64,000 nt of DNA, taken from positions 62,001 to 126,000 of the forward strand of contig MAAN01000041.1 in NCBI GenBank assembly GCA_002163135.1, read 5' to 3'. Made by a program: the position numbers and the translations under genes. The stretch comes from Alphaproteobacteria bacterium 46_93_T64. GTDB lineage: Bacteria > Pseudomonadota > Alphaproteobacteria > Sneathiellales > Sneathiellaceae. This document shows positions 26,908 to 35,631 of this stretch, piece after piece; position 1 is the stretch's first letter; each line of letters opens with the position of its first letter. Below the pieces are notes generated by a model, which saw nothing but the letters and a program-made list of their open reading frames with translations, ran no database searches and was not told the origin of the DNA.

Positions 26908-28131
26908 TTATCGAACGTAGATATGAACTTCGTTCGTAACAGCTTGGCCGCTGGCTGCAGCAGACAAATTAATTCGTGCTGCAGGCAATCCCATATCTGT
27001 AAGAGAGCGCAAAACTTTTTGTGCGTTGCGTGTTGCTTTTGACTGGCTTAGAGCCACGTCAGCTGCGCCGCCTTGCATCGGGGCAATGGCCACAACATCG
27101 AATACAGACTGTGGACGGCTTTGCAGGGCGCGGTTCACCGCAGTGTATAGCGCTTGCTCGTACGGAACATCTGCGCGATCGAAACGGATCACGACGAGTG
27201 GCTGTCTGTTACCTGCCGCAAAGTTCTGTGTGCTTGAGCCTGTAAAGGGTGAAGCATTTGCGATTGGAGCTGAAGAAAGATACGCCCGGTTCGCAAGACT
27301 AGCACCAAGCAATTCGCCGTTCTTGATCGAATGCGATAGCGTTGTCAGATTTGCGCGCTCGTTGCCAACATAAGCTGTTTGGCGGCTGATATCTTCTGAC
27401 AGTTCATTAAGCAGGCGATCAACAAGAACAACTGTCCGGTTTGTTTCGTCTTCAAGAATCGCAAGTTGACGATGGTCTTCTTCGATAGCACCTGAAAGGC
27501 CGTATGCTGCTTTGGTAGATTCCAGCAGATAAGCTGACATGCTGGAATCGCTTGCGACAGCATTGGCAAGGCTATTCATAGAGGAAATATCGGCGCCGAT
27601 TCGCTCAAGTTGCAACTGACCCTGATTCCATTGATTGATCAAAATCGGGTTGCCCGGTGTTGTGCCAACTTGCAAGCGGGCATTAACCGCAGCAATTGTT
27701 CCATGATAGGCCTGCGAATGGCCTGTAATGGTTGTCCGGATTTGTTGCAATTGTTGGTTGCGAAGTTTCAAGCGTTCTTGCAAGGCGCCAAGTTCGGATC
27801 TGAGGACAGAAACTTTCTGTCCAACAAAAGTTCCGGTATTTGCAGCGGCTGTAACGCCCGGTGTTATGAAGTTTGTTGTCCCAAGAGCCGGCGGTGTTCC
27901 GGTCATAATTGGTGCCGGCGCAATTGCTTGCGCTGCGGCAACCGCAGTGGCCCCACTAACTGTTGGATTTGGATTAGCTTCTGCCTGTGACGGTGCAATT
28001 GCAACGGGTCCAGCGGCGCTTTTTGGTTCACCACCAGTTAAGACTGGAAGCAAGGAATCATCAACGAAAGAACAGCCAGCTGCAAACAAAACTACTGTCA
28101 GCGCAATCGGTCGGGAAATGCGAAATACCAT
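26908..28131 (-). CDS. Lipoprotein with coiled-coil and OmpA-like C-terminal domain
   Basis: 407 residues from the ATG at 28131. A lipoprotein signal (ISRPIALTVVLFAAGC) is followed by a low-complexity Ala/Pro-rich linker (about 30-100) and a coiled-coil region (LGALQERLKLRNQQLQQIRT). The C-terminus of about 95 residues is related to OmpA peptidoglycan-binding domains (LVVIRFDRADVPYEQAL, SKATRNAQKVLRSLTDMGLP, AASGQAVTNEVHIYV). It probably sits in the outer membrane and contacts the cell wall. Two in-frame upstream starts (to 28245) would bury the signal sequence, so they are rejected. It ends at a strong terminator. Confidence 0.78.
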   Translation of the reverse strand: MVFRISRPIALTVVLFAAGCSFVDDSLLPVLTGGEPKSAAGPVAIAPSQAEANPNPTVSGATAVAAAQAIAPAPIMTGTPPALGTTNFITPGVTAAANTGTFVGQKVSVLRSELGALQERLKLRNQQLQQIRTTITGHSQAYHGTIAAVNARLQVGTTPGNPILINQWNQGQLQLERIGADISSMNSLANAVASDSSMSAYLLESTKAAYGLSGAIEEDHRQLAILEDETNRTVVLVDRLLNELSEDISRQTAYVGNERANLTTLSHSIKNGELLGASLANRAYLSSAPIANASPFTGSSTQNFAAGNRQPLVVIRFDRADVPYEQALYTAVNRALQSRPQSVFDVVAIAPMQGGAADVALSQSKATRNAQKVLRSLTDMGLPAARINLSAAASGQAVTNEVHIYVR

Positions 28132-28404
28132 ATCGTGAAACACTCTATTTTTTAGATCGTAAACGTCCATTGGCGGGTTTACGAAGCCCCCTGTTCGAAC
28201 AACTCTGTCTTTAAGTACAATAAAACAGAGGTAAATACTACCCAATCAAGTGCTTCGCGACAAGAAAGGAATTATTTTCAGTTTTTTCGTGTTTTTTTCA
28301 ATTCTGCTCTTGCAATGTCTGACGCTTTTGATTAGTTTCCCGATCCGCAGCAGACAGCAACTAAACTGTTCGCTCAGACGGTCGAAAATATTGATTGTCA
28401 CCAT

Positions 28405-28481
28405 GCACCGGTAGCTCAGCTGGATAGAGCACTAGACTACGAATCTAGGGGTCGGGGGTTCGAATCCTCCCCGGTGCACCA
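28405..28481 (+). tRNA. tRNA-Arg (anticodon ACG)
   Basis: 77 bases with acceptor stem GCACCGG/CCGGTGC, D-loop AGCTCAGCTGGATAGAGC, anticodon stem CTAGA/TCTAG around loop CTACGAA (ACG at 28439-28441), T-arm GGGGGTTCGAATCCTCCCC and an encoded CCA end. It would read CGU, CGC and CGA after wobble-base deamination of A34. Confidence 0.97.
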
Positions 28482-28559
28482 CTTTCAAAGAAATAGTGGC
28501 TACTGGCCGAAATGGCCCACGAACATTTCCAGACAATTTTTCAGCTCGAATAACGCCTA

Positions 28560-28961
28560 TTAGTCCTTTGGTCGATCTGGCCGCGATACTTGATGTTCTG
28601 TTGGCTGAGGCGTGACTGTGAAGACTTTCACTCCTTTAGGGCTTTCAAAACGATGCCAAATGTTTTGGGGAACGATAATCAGCCCACCTTGTGTCAAGAG
28701 ATGCCCCTCTTCGCCGTCTGCTGTTAACAAAACGAGTGTAGTCTCTCCCTCTAGAACGCTCACAATCTCATCCCCGGAAGTGTGGCGTTCCCACTCGCTG
28801 TAGCCGGTATAATGCCCGATATAGATCTCTCCGTCCCGATAGCTGGCGAGCATCGCAAATGCGTCTCCCATCTCGCCGTCTTTTGTCTCCGGTGTCCTAC
28901 CCTCATAGCACTTAAGGGTCTTGAGCGTCTCTGTTACGGAAATTGCTGTAGCTTTTTGCAT
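28560..28961 (-). CDS. Cupin-domain protein
   Basis: 133 residues from the ATG at 28961, which has an AGAGGA ribosome-binding site. A single beta-barrel cupin is visible: first motif YIGHYTGYSEWERHTSGDEIVSVLEG, second motif GGLIIVPQNIWHRFES with its conserved His. It may bind a metal and a small acidic or sugar-like ligand; no function can be given. The frame stays open upstream to a TTG at 29141 and would add a hydrophobic segment, but that start has no support. Confidence 0.8.
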   Translation of the reverse strand: MQKATAISVTETLKTLKCYEGRTPETKDGEMGDAFAMLASYRDGEIYIGHYTGYSEWERHTSGDEIVSVLEGETTLVLLTADGEEGHLLTQGGLIIVPQNIWHRFESPKGVKVFTVTPQPTEHQVSRPDRPKD

Positions 28962-29297
28962 AATATCCTCTGGCTTAGATTTTGTTGTTACAGATACTAT
29001 AATCAGGAATAGGGCGAAATAGATAAAGACATCTGCGCCATTAAAAGTGGATTGGTAGGTATCCATTTCCTGATTGAAGTCTGTTGATATTGTTTTGAGG
29101 AATAGATACGTCTCATGAGGTATGAGCGTATATAATTCCAATACACTTATCTAAGCGATTGTTCAGATCTCACCTGAGGTGCTCTATTTCTTAAGAAATG
29201 TGACGAATTGATAATACGCAATGAAGCGCTACCTACGTAAGAAGGTAAAGTCTTCACGGTCTCTGAAGCTAAACTTTGTAGCAACGCAGTTGGGTTG
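28962..29297. other. Intergenic region between the cupin and a hypothetical gene
   Basis: 336 bases without a convincing gene. The in-frame upstream extension of the cupin (to 29141) would encode a single membrane-like segment (VFIYFALFLIIVSV), which I consider non-coding. No repeat or RNA structure stands out. Confidence 0.4.
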
Positions 29298-29633
29298 ATG
29301 ATCATGGTGTCCGAAGTTCGCAGACTAATTTTTTCCATGTTGGAGCTGAAAAGCGCTCTTCAACTCTTCCATACCGAAAAAAAATCAATTTTCCCAAAAG
29401 GTGAAATTGTAGACATTGCCTTGATTGAGGACGAAAATGTATATGCGAAAGTCTATATAGCACTTGTTCAGAGTTCCGGAGGAAATGAAGTCACAGTGGA
29501 TACAAATACTCTGGCAGCGGCATTGCTTTTTTACTGTAAGAGATTTCAGATACCTATCCCGAAAGGGTCCGAAAAGGGACTTGCAAAAGTCGGAAACGAA
29601 GTATCACTGAATATCTTACTCACCAGCCGTTGA
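29298..29633 (+). CDS. Hypothetical protein, about 111 residues
   Basis: An open frame from ATG 29298 (second ATG at 29304) to 29633. The product is soluble, with LKSALQLFHTEKKSIFPKGE, DTNTLAAALLFYCKRFQIP and IPKGSEKGLAKVGNEVSLNI. The family is not recognised. The mixed, codon-like composition and the conserved-looking GSEKGL stretch favour a real gene, but no good ribosome-binding site is visible. It converges with an EamA transporter gene 23 bases away. Confidence 0.5.
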   Translation: MIMVSEVRRLIFSMLELKSALQLFHTEKKSIFPKGEIVDIALIEDENVYAKVYIALVQSSGGNEVTVDTNTLAAALLFYCKRFQIPIPKGSEKGLAKVGNEVSLNILLTSR

Positions 29634-29656
29634 GAGATTATCCGAACATTCAGTAG

Positions 29657-30547
29657 TTAAGATCTCTGTCGTTGAAGCCGCTGCTCTCGTCTCAGAATAT
29701 ATAAGCCGCTGGCCATCACAATAGAAATCCCGACCCATGTTGTCATCCCAGGAAAATGCCCAAAGACGACAACCCCAAAAATTGTTGCGCTGACAATTTC
29801 TGAATAGGTGAACGGGGCAAGGTGGGAGGCATCGCCACCTTCAAATGCTTTAATGATGAAGAAGTGACTTAGCGTCCCGAGGATTCCCATCGCCAGCATC
29901 AATGTCCAGCCGAATAGATCAGGGGTTTTCCAATCAAAAGGCACAAGGAGCGTCATTATCAGCGTACCAACTACGGCTGTATACAGAAGCGTGTTGAGCG
30001 GGGAACTGGTGGTTGAAAGCTTTCGCGTGAGTAATAGATAAATTGCGTAAAAGGCGGCAGACCCAAATGCAAGTAGGTAACCAAGCCACTCCCCCTCTGC
30101 TTCTGGTTTTAATATAAAAAGGGTGCCAGAAAATCCTACCAAAACTGCTGCCCATCTGTGCCAACCAACCTTTTCAGATAAGATTAGAGGCGCTAATGCT
30201 GTCATGATTAAGGGGGCAACAAAGAACACAGCCTTACCATTGGTCAATGGAATAAAAGAAAGGGCAGCGAAGAAAAGAGCTGTATCTCCAAGCAAGAATA
30301 GAGCTCGAACAAATTGAAGCTTCGGGCGAGCGGGTTTTAAGGAGAGTTTTTCCCTGAAAATTATAAACAGAGGCAGCAAGGATAGCAGGTGGAAAAAATA
30401 TCGGCCCCATACGACTTGGGCGACAGGATAGTCACGAACCAGCAGCTTCGCTGTTCCGTCCATAACAGGAACCAGCAACATGCCCAGTATCATAAAGATA
30501 GGCGCTAAACGGGCGGCCTTGGCTGAACTGTTAGATAAAGTAGTCAT
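29657..30547 (-). CDS. EamA-family membrane transporter
   Basis: 296 residues with ten hydrophobic segments in two EamA repeats (first: MILGMLLVPVMDGTAKLLVR and PLTNGKAVFFVAPLIMTALAP; second: GILGTLSHFFIIKAFEGGDA, then PFTYSEIVSATIFGVVVFGH). This is the S-adenosylmethionine- or amino-acid-exporter-like branch common in alphaproteobacteria, but the substrate is unknown. It is similar in layout to the EamA genes at 5555 and 61748. Confidence 0.9.
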   Translation of the reverse strand: MTTLSNSSAKAARLAPIFMILGMLLVPVMDGTAKLLVRDYPVAQVVWGRYFFHLLSLLPLFIIFREKLSLKPARPKLQFVRALFLLGDTALFFAALSFIPLTNGKAVFFVAPLIMTALAPLILSEKVGWHRWAAVLVGFSGTLFILKPEAEGEWLGYLLAFGSAAFYAIYLLLTRKLSTTSSPLNTLLYTAVVGTLIMTLLVPFDWKTPDLFGWTLMLAMGILGTLSHFFIIKAFEGGDASHLAPFTYSEIVSATIFGVVVFGHFPGMTTWVGISIVMASGLYILRREQRLQRQRS

Positions 30548-30592
30548 CGTTTCTTTTACGAAGAAAGTGACGGCTTTACAACGACTAGCACA

Positions 30593-31063
30593 CTAGGAGA
30601 AAAATGAATGCTTTTGCGGTATTGGCTTCTGTGTAGACATTCCCACATTCATTTTACGAGATACCAGTTCAGCCTGAGGCGTTACATTAAAGTCTGCAAA
30701 AATTCGAATCTTTGAAACGTGATCGCCTGAAAACGTCCAGATTTGCATCCAGCTAGATGTCCAAAACATCTGACTTGTCGCCAGTTTGCATTTGGTGTCA
30801 CCACGAACAATCATTTTTTCGCATTCATAATGAAAATCGGACGGTGTAGCACTTATAAACTTAAGAAAATTGCCACAAATGCTGAATAGATTACGGGCGC
30901 CGTTTTTACCCATGAATGTTGCGGAATAGCTATCAGTGTATAATTGATTGCCAAGGCAAATGTGAATTTCTGCATCATCTGTCAGGTGATTTAGAAAGTC
31001 ATCTGGCGTGCCAGCCATTAAACTATCGAGGAATTCATACGCGATGTCATCTTTGTTCCGCAT
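30593..31063 (-). CDS. SnoaL/NTF2-like small protein
   Basis: 156 residues. The N-terminal helix (DIAYEFLDSLMAGTPDDFL), the DDAEIHI strand, and the alternating strands FHYECEKMIVRGDTKCKLA, MQIWTFSGDHVSKIRIFADF fit the NTF2-like cone fold. Members are enzymes or binding proteins of many kinds; no catalytic residues can be assigned. It stands alone between an EamA transporter and the molybdenum-hydroxylase terminator. Confidence 0.7.
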   Translation of the reverse strand: MRNKDDIAYEFLDSLMAGTPDDFLNHLTDDAEIHICLGNQLYTDSYSATFMGKNGARNLFSICGNFLKFISATPSDFHYECEKMIVRGDTKCKLATSQMFWTSSWMQIWTFSGDHVSKIRIFADFNVTPQAELVSRKMNVGMSTQKPIPQKHSFFS

Positions 31064-31164
31064 TCGACTATGCCTCTCTTTGACCCATTAGGTGTTTTGA
31101 AGAGTACACATTACTTAATTAGTTCTTACTTATATATTCACCCAATTTTCAAAAAAATCAAAGA

Positions 31165-31200
31165 AAAACCTCAGAAAAAGCGAACTTTTTTTGAGGTTTT
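31165..31200 (-). terminator. Terminator after the molybdenum-hydroxylase gene
   Basis: AAAACCTCA (31165-31173) pairs with TGAGGTTTT (31192-31200), and an inner AAAAAG/CTTTTT (31175-31180, 31185-31190) closes around the CGAA loop, with one mismatch. The minus strand continues into a T-rich tract. Confidence 0.7.
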
Positions 31201-31232
31201 CCAAATCAACAGTCTAAAACCGTGAGTTATAC

Positions 31233-33572
31233 TTATGTATTAAGAAGATTCCATATTTTCTGCGGTGTCGCTGGCATATCGATATGGCTAATACCTTTAT
31301 CTTTAAGTGCATCAATGGTTGCATTTATGATCGCTGGTGGTGCTGCGATGCAGCCTGCTTCCCCGCAACCTTTGACACCCATCGGGTTCATCGTGCATGG
31401 AATATCGATAGTTTCATATTGAAGATCCATAGGGATATTGTCGGCCCTAGGCATACCATAATCCATGAATGAGCCTGTAAGTAATTGCCCACCTTCATCA
31501 TAGACCGTGTTTTCAGTAAGGGCTTGTCCGACGCCCTGTCCAATGCCACCAACTACCTGATGGCGAACCAATGCTGGGTTTACAATGGTTCCAAAATCAT
31601 CAACGATGATGTAACGCACCACGTCTGTTGCACCAGTATCGGGATCGATCTCTACTTCAGCAATATGGCATCCGTTGGGGTAGGTGAAAGCCTCTACAGT
31701 AAAGCTGGCTTCACTATCAAGTCCTTCTTCCAATCCTTCGGGGAGTTGGCCAAGGCCACGTGCCCGTTGCGCCATTTCAAGAATGCCGATTTTGCGGTCG
31801 GTTCCGGCAATGGAGAATTCACCTTCCTCAGCTGAAAATTCGATATCTTGCTGTGCGGCCTCAAGAAAATGTCCAGCTAGCTGCATGCCCTTATTAATGA
31901 CTTCATCACTGGCTGCATGAATGGCAGGGCCTTGAGTGGTCAAAGATCGCGATCCACCCGTGCCGCCGCCAGTTTTAATTTTGTCGGTATCACCCTGAAT
32001 AATGCGGATGTTTTCAAATGGGACACCCAAACGTTCAGCCAGAATTTGGGCGTACGCAGTGGCATGCCCCTGACCGCTGGATTGGGTGCCAACGGCCAAC
32101 GATACTATGTCATTTTCTTCAAAGCGAACCAATGCTGTTTCGCTAGGGTTTCCGGCAGTCGCTTCGATATAGTAACACATACCTATCCCACGGATTTTGC
32201 CAGAGTCTGCTGATTGTGTTTTGCGCGTCTCAAATTTAGCCCATTCTGAATTTTCAAGAGCTTTGTCCATCAAACGTTCAAATTCACCGCTGTCATAGAC
32301 GCAGCCAGTTGCAGTTTTGTAGGGGATCGCGGATACAGGAATAAAGTTTTTCCGGCGAATTTCATCAGGCCCGAGGCCCAGTTCATTTGCAGCAACATCC
32401 ATTAATCTCTCAATGACATAAATGGCTTCAGGTCTTCCGGCGCCGCGATAAGCATCAACAGGAACTGTATTTGTGAACACACCAACACAATGATAGTAGA
32501 GCGCAGGAATATCATAAACACCGGGAAGAACTTTTACCGCTGCCATAGTCGGGATCATAGGGCCAAACGTGGATAAATACGCCCCAAGATTTGCATTGGT
32601 CTGAACGCGCATACCTAGAATTTTATGATCTGTATCAAAGGCTAGGGAAGCTGTCGTCGTGTGGTCACGCCCATGGGTGTCTGAAAGGAAAGCATCACTG
32701 CGCTCTCCCATCCATTTGATCGGGCGTCCAATTTTACGGCTGGCCCAAACTGTCGCCACGCATTCAGAATAGAAAAATAGCTTCATGCCAAATGCGCCGC
32801 CAACATCAGGCGTGATTACTCTGATCTGGTCTTCAGGAATATGGAGAACTGCTTTGGCTAGAAGCGACTTCGTCACCCAACCACCCTGTGTTCCCATACG
32901 GACGGTCATTTTCTCGTTTTCCGTATCCCAGTCGGCGATAACACCCCGAGGCTCCATGGAATTAACGACCACTCGATTATTGATCAAATCAAGAGTTGTA
33001 ACGTGAGCTGCAGTTTCGAAAATAGTGTTCAGATCCGTCTCGGAGCCCTGTTCCCAATCAAAAGCGACATTATTCGTGATATCGCTATGGACGAGAGGTT
33101 GCCCGGCATCATTTGCAGTTTTGGTATTAGTAACAACGCCCAGTTCATCAAAATCCACATCAATCAGTTCTGCGGCATCTTTGGCCTGATCAAGAGTTTC
33201 GGCAACAATAAAAGCGATGTTATCACCGACATATCGCACTTCGTCGATTGCCATAACAGGATGGCCCGGATCAGCTCGATTGCTACCGTCCCTGTTTTTG
33301 AGCGGGATCATGCAGGGGCGCTGGTTAGCATTATCAGCAGCAAGTTCCGTCCCGACAATAATATCCACAACACCAGGAGCATCGCGCGCATCATCAATAT
33401 CCAGTGACAGAATTTTACCATGTGCAATTGGAGATCGCAGCATAAACCCGTAGAGTTGGTTTGGTAAATTTATGTCGTCTGTATATTGTCCAGCACCAGT
33501 GATTAACCGATCATCTTCGACACGGTTTACAGACTGGTTTACACCAAATTTGACCATTTTTTTATCGTCCAT
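31233..33572 (-). CDS. Molybdenum hydroxylase large subunit (xanthine dehydrogenase / form II CoxL-like)
   Basis: 779 residues with the aldehyde oxidase/xanthine dehydrogenase a/b-hammerhead N-terminus (VEDDRLITGAGQYTDDI) and the molybdopterin-binding core: DVGGAFGMK at 256-263, AYRGAGR at 374-380, and GCGEAG with the catalytic Glu738. AYRGAGR is the form II pattern; the true CO dehydrogenase AYXCSFR is absent, so CO oxidation is not supported. Such subunits hydroxylate aldehydes or N-heteroaromatic rings and normally need an FAD subunit and a 2Fe-2S subunit, neither of which is encoded nearby. It is the last gene of the CoA-enzyme series and ends at a strong terminator. Confidence 0.93.
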   Translation of the reverse strand: MDDKKMVKFGVNQSVNRVEDDRLITGAGQYTDDINLPNQLYGFMLRSPIAHGKILSLDIDDARDAPGVVDIIVGTELAADNANQRPCMIPLKNRDGSNRADPGHPVMAIDEVRYVGDNIAFIVAETLDQAKDAAELIDVDFDELGVVTNTKTANDAGQPLVHSDITNNVAFDWEQGSETDLNTIFETAAHVTTLDLINNRVVVNSMEPRGVIADWDTENEKMTVRMGTQGGWVTKSLLAKAVLHIPEDQIRVITPDVGGAFGMKLFFYSECVATVWASRKIGRPIKWMGERSDAFLSDTHGRDHTTTASLAFDTDHKILGMRVQTNANLGAYLSTFGPMIPTMAAVKVLPGVYDIPALYYHCVGVFTNTVPVDAYRGAGRPEAIYVIERLMDVAANELGLGPDEIRRKNFIPVSAIPYKTATGCVYDSGEFERLMDKALENSEWAKFETRKTQSADSGKIRGIGMCYYIEATAGNPSETALVRFEENDIVSLAVGTQSSGQGHATAYAQILAERLGVPFENIRIIQGDTDKIKTGGGTGGSRSLTTQGPAIHAASDEVINKGMQLAGHFLEAAQQDIEFSAEEGEFSIAGTDRKIGILEMAQRARGLGQLPEGLEEGLDSEASFTVEAFTYPNGCHIAEVEIDPDTGATDVVRYIIVDDFGTIVNPALVRHQVVGGIGQGVGQALTENTVYDEGGQLLTGSFMDYGMPRADNIPMDLQYETIDIPCTMNPMGVKGCGEAGCIAAPPAIINATIDALKDKGISHIDMPATPQKIWNLLNT

Positions 33573-33642
33573 TTTTTGATGAAGAGCTATGCGTAAGGAA
33601 AGCTCTCATTAGATTATGCGCCCGGATTTTTTCTTTAGGTTG

Positions 33643-34842
33643 TTATTGCTTCGGATTTTCCCAAACAATACCGTCCTGAGTCAATGCTGTAATGTCATTT
33701 TCGTCATATCCGATCTCCTTAAGTATCTCCCGGCCGTTTGCTCCAAATCCCGGTGGAACAGATCTAACCTTTCCTGGAGTTCGGCTCATTTTAACGGCTA
33801 TACCAGTTCCGGAATACCCATCTTTCTCAACTATCATTTCTCGATGCTTGGTGTGCGGGTGGTTCAGTGCTTCAGGTACAGTCATGGCTGCACCTGCAGG
33901 AACGCCTGCCTCTAGCAGAACTGTTGCAAACTCGACCCCGTCTTTATCCGCAAGTTTTTCTTCTAACAGCTTGTTGAGTGTGTCTCGATTTGCAAGACGA
34001 GCTGAGTTATCAATATAGCGCGGATCAGAGGGAACTGCCGGGCATGCTAACGCTGCACAAAGCTTACGAAACTGTCCGTTATTACCAATACCTAAGAAAA
34101 TAGGAGCTGTTTGGGTTTTGTATAGGTCGTATGGGGCGATATTCGGGTGAGAATTTCCGGTGAGAACAGGTGCTTTTCCACTCATCAAGTTGTTGGGCGC
34201 ATGGGGGTGTTGTAGTTGAATGCCAGTATCATATAACGACGCCTCAACCGACTGTCCTTTTCCTGAAGTGTGACGCTCGTTTACGGCCATCAAAATGCCA
34301 ATAACCGCATTCATACCTGTTCCCAGATCAACAAGTGGTATGCCAATACGTACGGGACCCGATTCTGGGGATCCGTTCACACTGATGAGACCGGCCCATG
34401 CTTGAATAACCGCATCGTATCCTGGAAAACCACCAAAAGGCCCATCAGCACCAAATCCTGTAACCCGGCAATGAATTAAACGTGGAAATTTTTCTCGCAG
34501 CACCTCTTCATAACCAATGTCCCATTTTTCGAGAGACCCTGTTTTGAAGTTTTCGACCATGACATCGGCATCTTCTAACAGTTTGAGGAGAATTTCTTTT
34601 CCTTTTTCATCCCTAATGTCCAAGGAAATTGAGCGTTTATTACGATTTGCGCCAGAAAAATAGGCTGAAATACCATCCTCATTGAAAGGAGGGCCCCAGA
34701 GCCGCGTCTCGTCACCTTGCGGGGGCTCAATCTTGATCACTTCGGCACCGTGGTCAGCTAAAATTTGCGTGCAGAATGGGCCGCCTAGAACGCGAGACAG
34801 ATCAATTACTTTGAGGCCGGAAAGGGCACCATTACTAGACAT
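33643..34842 (-). CDS. CaiB/BaiF-type family III CoA-transferase
   Basis: 399 residues. Typical features are LKVIDLSRVLGGPFCTQILADHGAEVIKIE at the start (quoted in part: DLSRVLGGPFCTQILADHG), then DETRLWGPPF, the NRNKRSISLDI region, and VDLGTGMNAVIG with the catalytic-Asp region. It transfers CoA between carboxylic acids such as succinate and an aromatic or hydroxy acid. It lies between the GctB-like gene and the molybdenum hydroxylase on the same strand with gaps of 60-70 bases, so it is probably co-transcribed. Substrate unknown. Confidence 0.93.
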   Translation of the reverse strand: MSSNGALSGLKVIDLSRVLGGPFCTQILADHGAEVIKIEPPQGDETRLWGPPFNEDGISAYFSGANRNKRSISLDIRDEKGKEILLKLLEDADVMVENFKTGSLEKWDIGYEEVLREKFPRLIHCRVTGFGADGPFGGFPGYDAVIQAWAGLISVNGSPESGPVRIGIPLVDLGTGMNAVIGILMAVNERHTSGKGQSVEASLYDTGIQLQHPHAPNNLMSGKAPVLTGNSHPNIAPYDLYKTQTAPIFLGIGNNGQFRKLCAALACPAVPSDPRYIDNSARLANRDTLNKLLEEKLADKDGVEFATVLLEAGVPAGAAMTVPEALNHPHTKHREMIVEKDGYSGTGIAVKMSRTPGKVRSVPPGFGANGREILKEIGYDENDITALTQDGIVWENPKQ

Positions 34843-34902
34843 TGTATTTGTGTATCCTTCGAAAGGTTTCTTCTTGTTATATAGTTGTTTTTCTAAGAAG
34901 GC

Positions 34903-35631
34903 TCAATTTACAAATATGGTTTGAGCAAATTGTGGATAGACATCTTTTATTTTTGCAGAGACCTCATTGTCCAGAACAGTTAGAAGTTCTGGATCTGGAG
35001 CGGCTGTGATCGGCGTATCTTTTTCATAGTCAAACGCAAAGCCAGTATTATCCAGAATATCTTCGAGAGAACTGTTTGAGTGGATGCTTTTTAAAGAAAA
35101 TCGTTTTTCGTTTTTATTAAACTTGAAGAAAGCTTTGTTCGTTAGCAGACCAAAAGGGCCGCCGGTACGGTAAGTATTGTCGTCGCTAGTGCCAGGCGCG
35201 CTAATAAAATCGACCTTATCGACAAGAACCCTTCTCGTATGTTCTTCGCGAAAAAGAATGACTTTGGGGATGAGGAAATACAGATAGGCGGATCCAAATG
35301 TACCGGGCCATCTGGGGGTGTTGAGCGGGTATTCTCCGCGTCCCATCAAATTGATATTGGCCGCGCCATCTATTTGGCCACCGCCAAGGAAGAAAGCATC
35401 AATCCGTCCTTGAGCTGCGCAATCAAAAAGTTCCTGCGAGCCATTGGTGAAAAAGTTGTTTTTGGTGGAGCCTAGGATATTAACATGCCGCGGAGAAGAC
35501 CAAACCGCTTTCGCCAACAATGCGGCGGCCCCAGGAATAGGAGAGGAGGCGCCAACTGCGACGTGATTACAATCTCGAAGGAGTTTTGCGATAAAGCAAA
35601 TTAGTGCTTTCTTTTGTGATGCAGCAGTCAT
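34903..35631 (-). CDS. GctB-like CoA-transferase family I, beta subunit (catalytic Glu missing)
   Basis: 242 residues aligning end to end with glutaconate CoA-transferase subunit B (FLGGGQIDGAANINLMGRG, then KVDFISAPGTSDDN, and SLEDILDNTGFAFD). In the known enzyme a Glu (Glu54 in VESG) forms the CoA thioester intermediate. Here the equivalent stretch is NILGST at 51-56, without Glu. The mycobacterial IpdAB pair also lacks that Glu and is a hydrolase, so this protein may hydrolyse or open a CoA-linked ring rather than transfer CoA. Its gene overlaps the GctA-like gene (ATGA at 35628-35631). Confidence 0.85.
   Translation of the reverse strand: MTAASQKKALICFIAKLLRDCNHVAVGASSPIPGAAALLAKAVWSSPRHVNILGSTKNNFFTNGSQELFDCAAQGRIDAFFLGGGQIDGAANINLMGRGEYPLNTPRWPGTFGSAYLYFLIPKVILFREEHTRRVLVDKVDFISAPGTSDDNTYRTGGPFGLLTNKAFFKFNKNEKRFSLKSIHSNSSLEDILDNTGFAFDYEKDTPITAAPDPELLTVLDNEVSAKIKDVYPQFAQTIFVN

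Noticed and set aside
28962-29141. N-terminal membrane extension of the cupin protein
   Set aside because: It needs a TTG start without a ribosome-binding site, while the internal ATG at 28961 has one.
29147-29338. 63-codon minus-strand frame
   Set aside because: Overlaps the start of the better-supported plus-strand hypothetical gene and shows no recognisable features.
31233-33572. Carbon monoxide dehydrogenase large subunit (coxL)
   Set aside because: The form I active-site loop AYXCSFR is absent; AYRGAGR is present, and no CoxM or CoxS genes are near.
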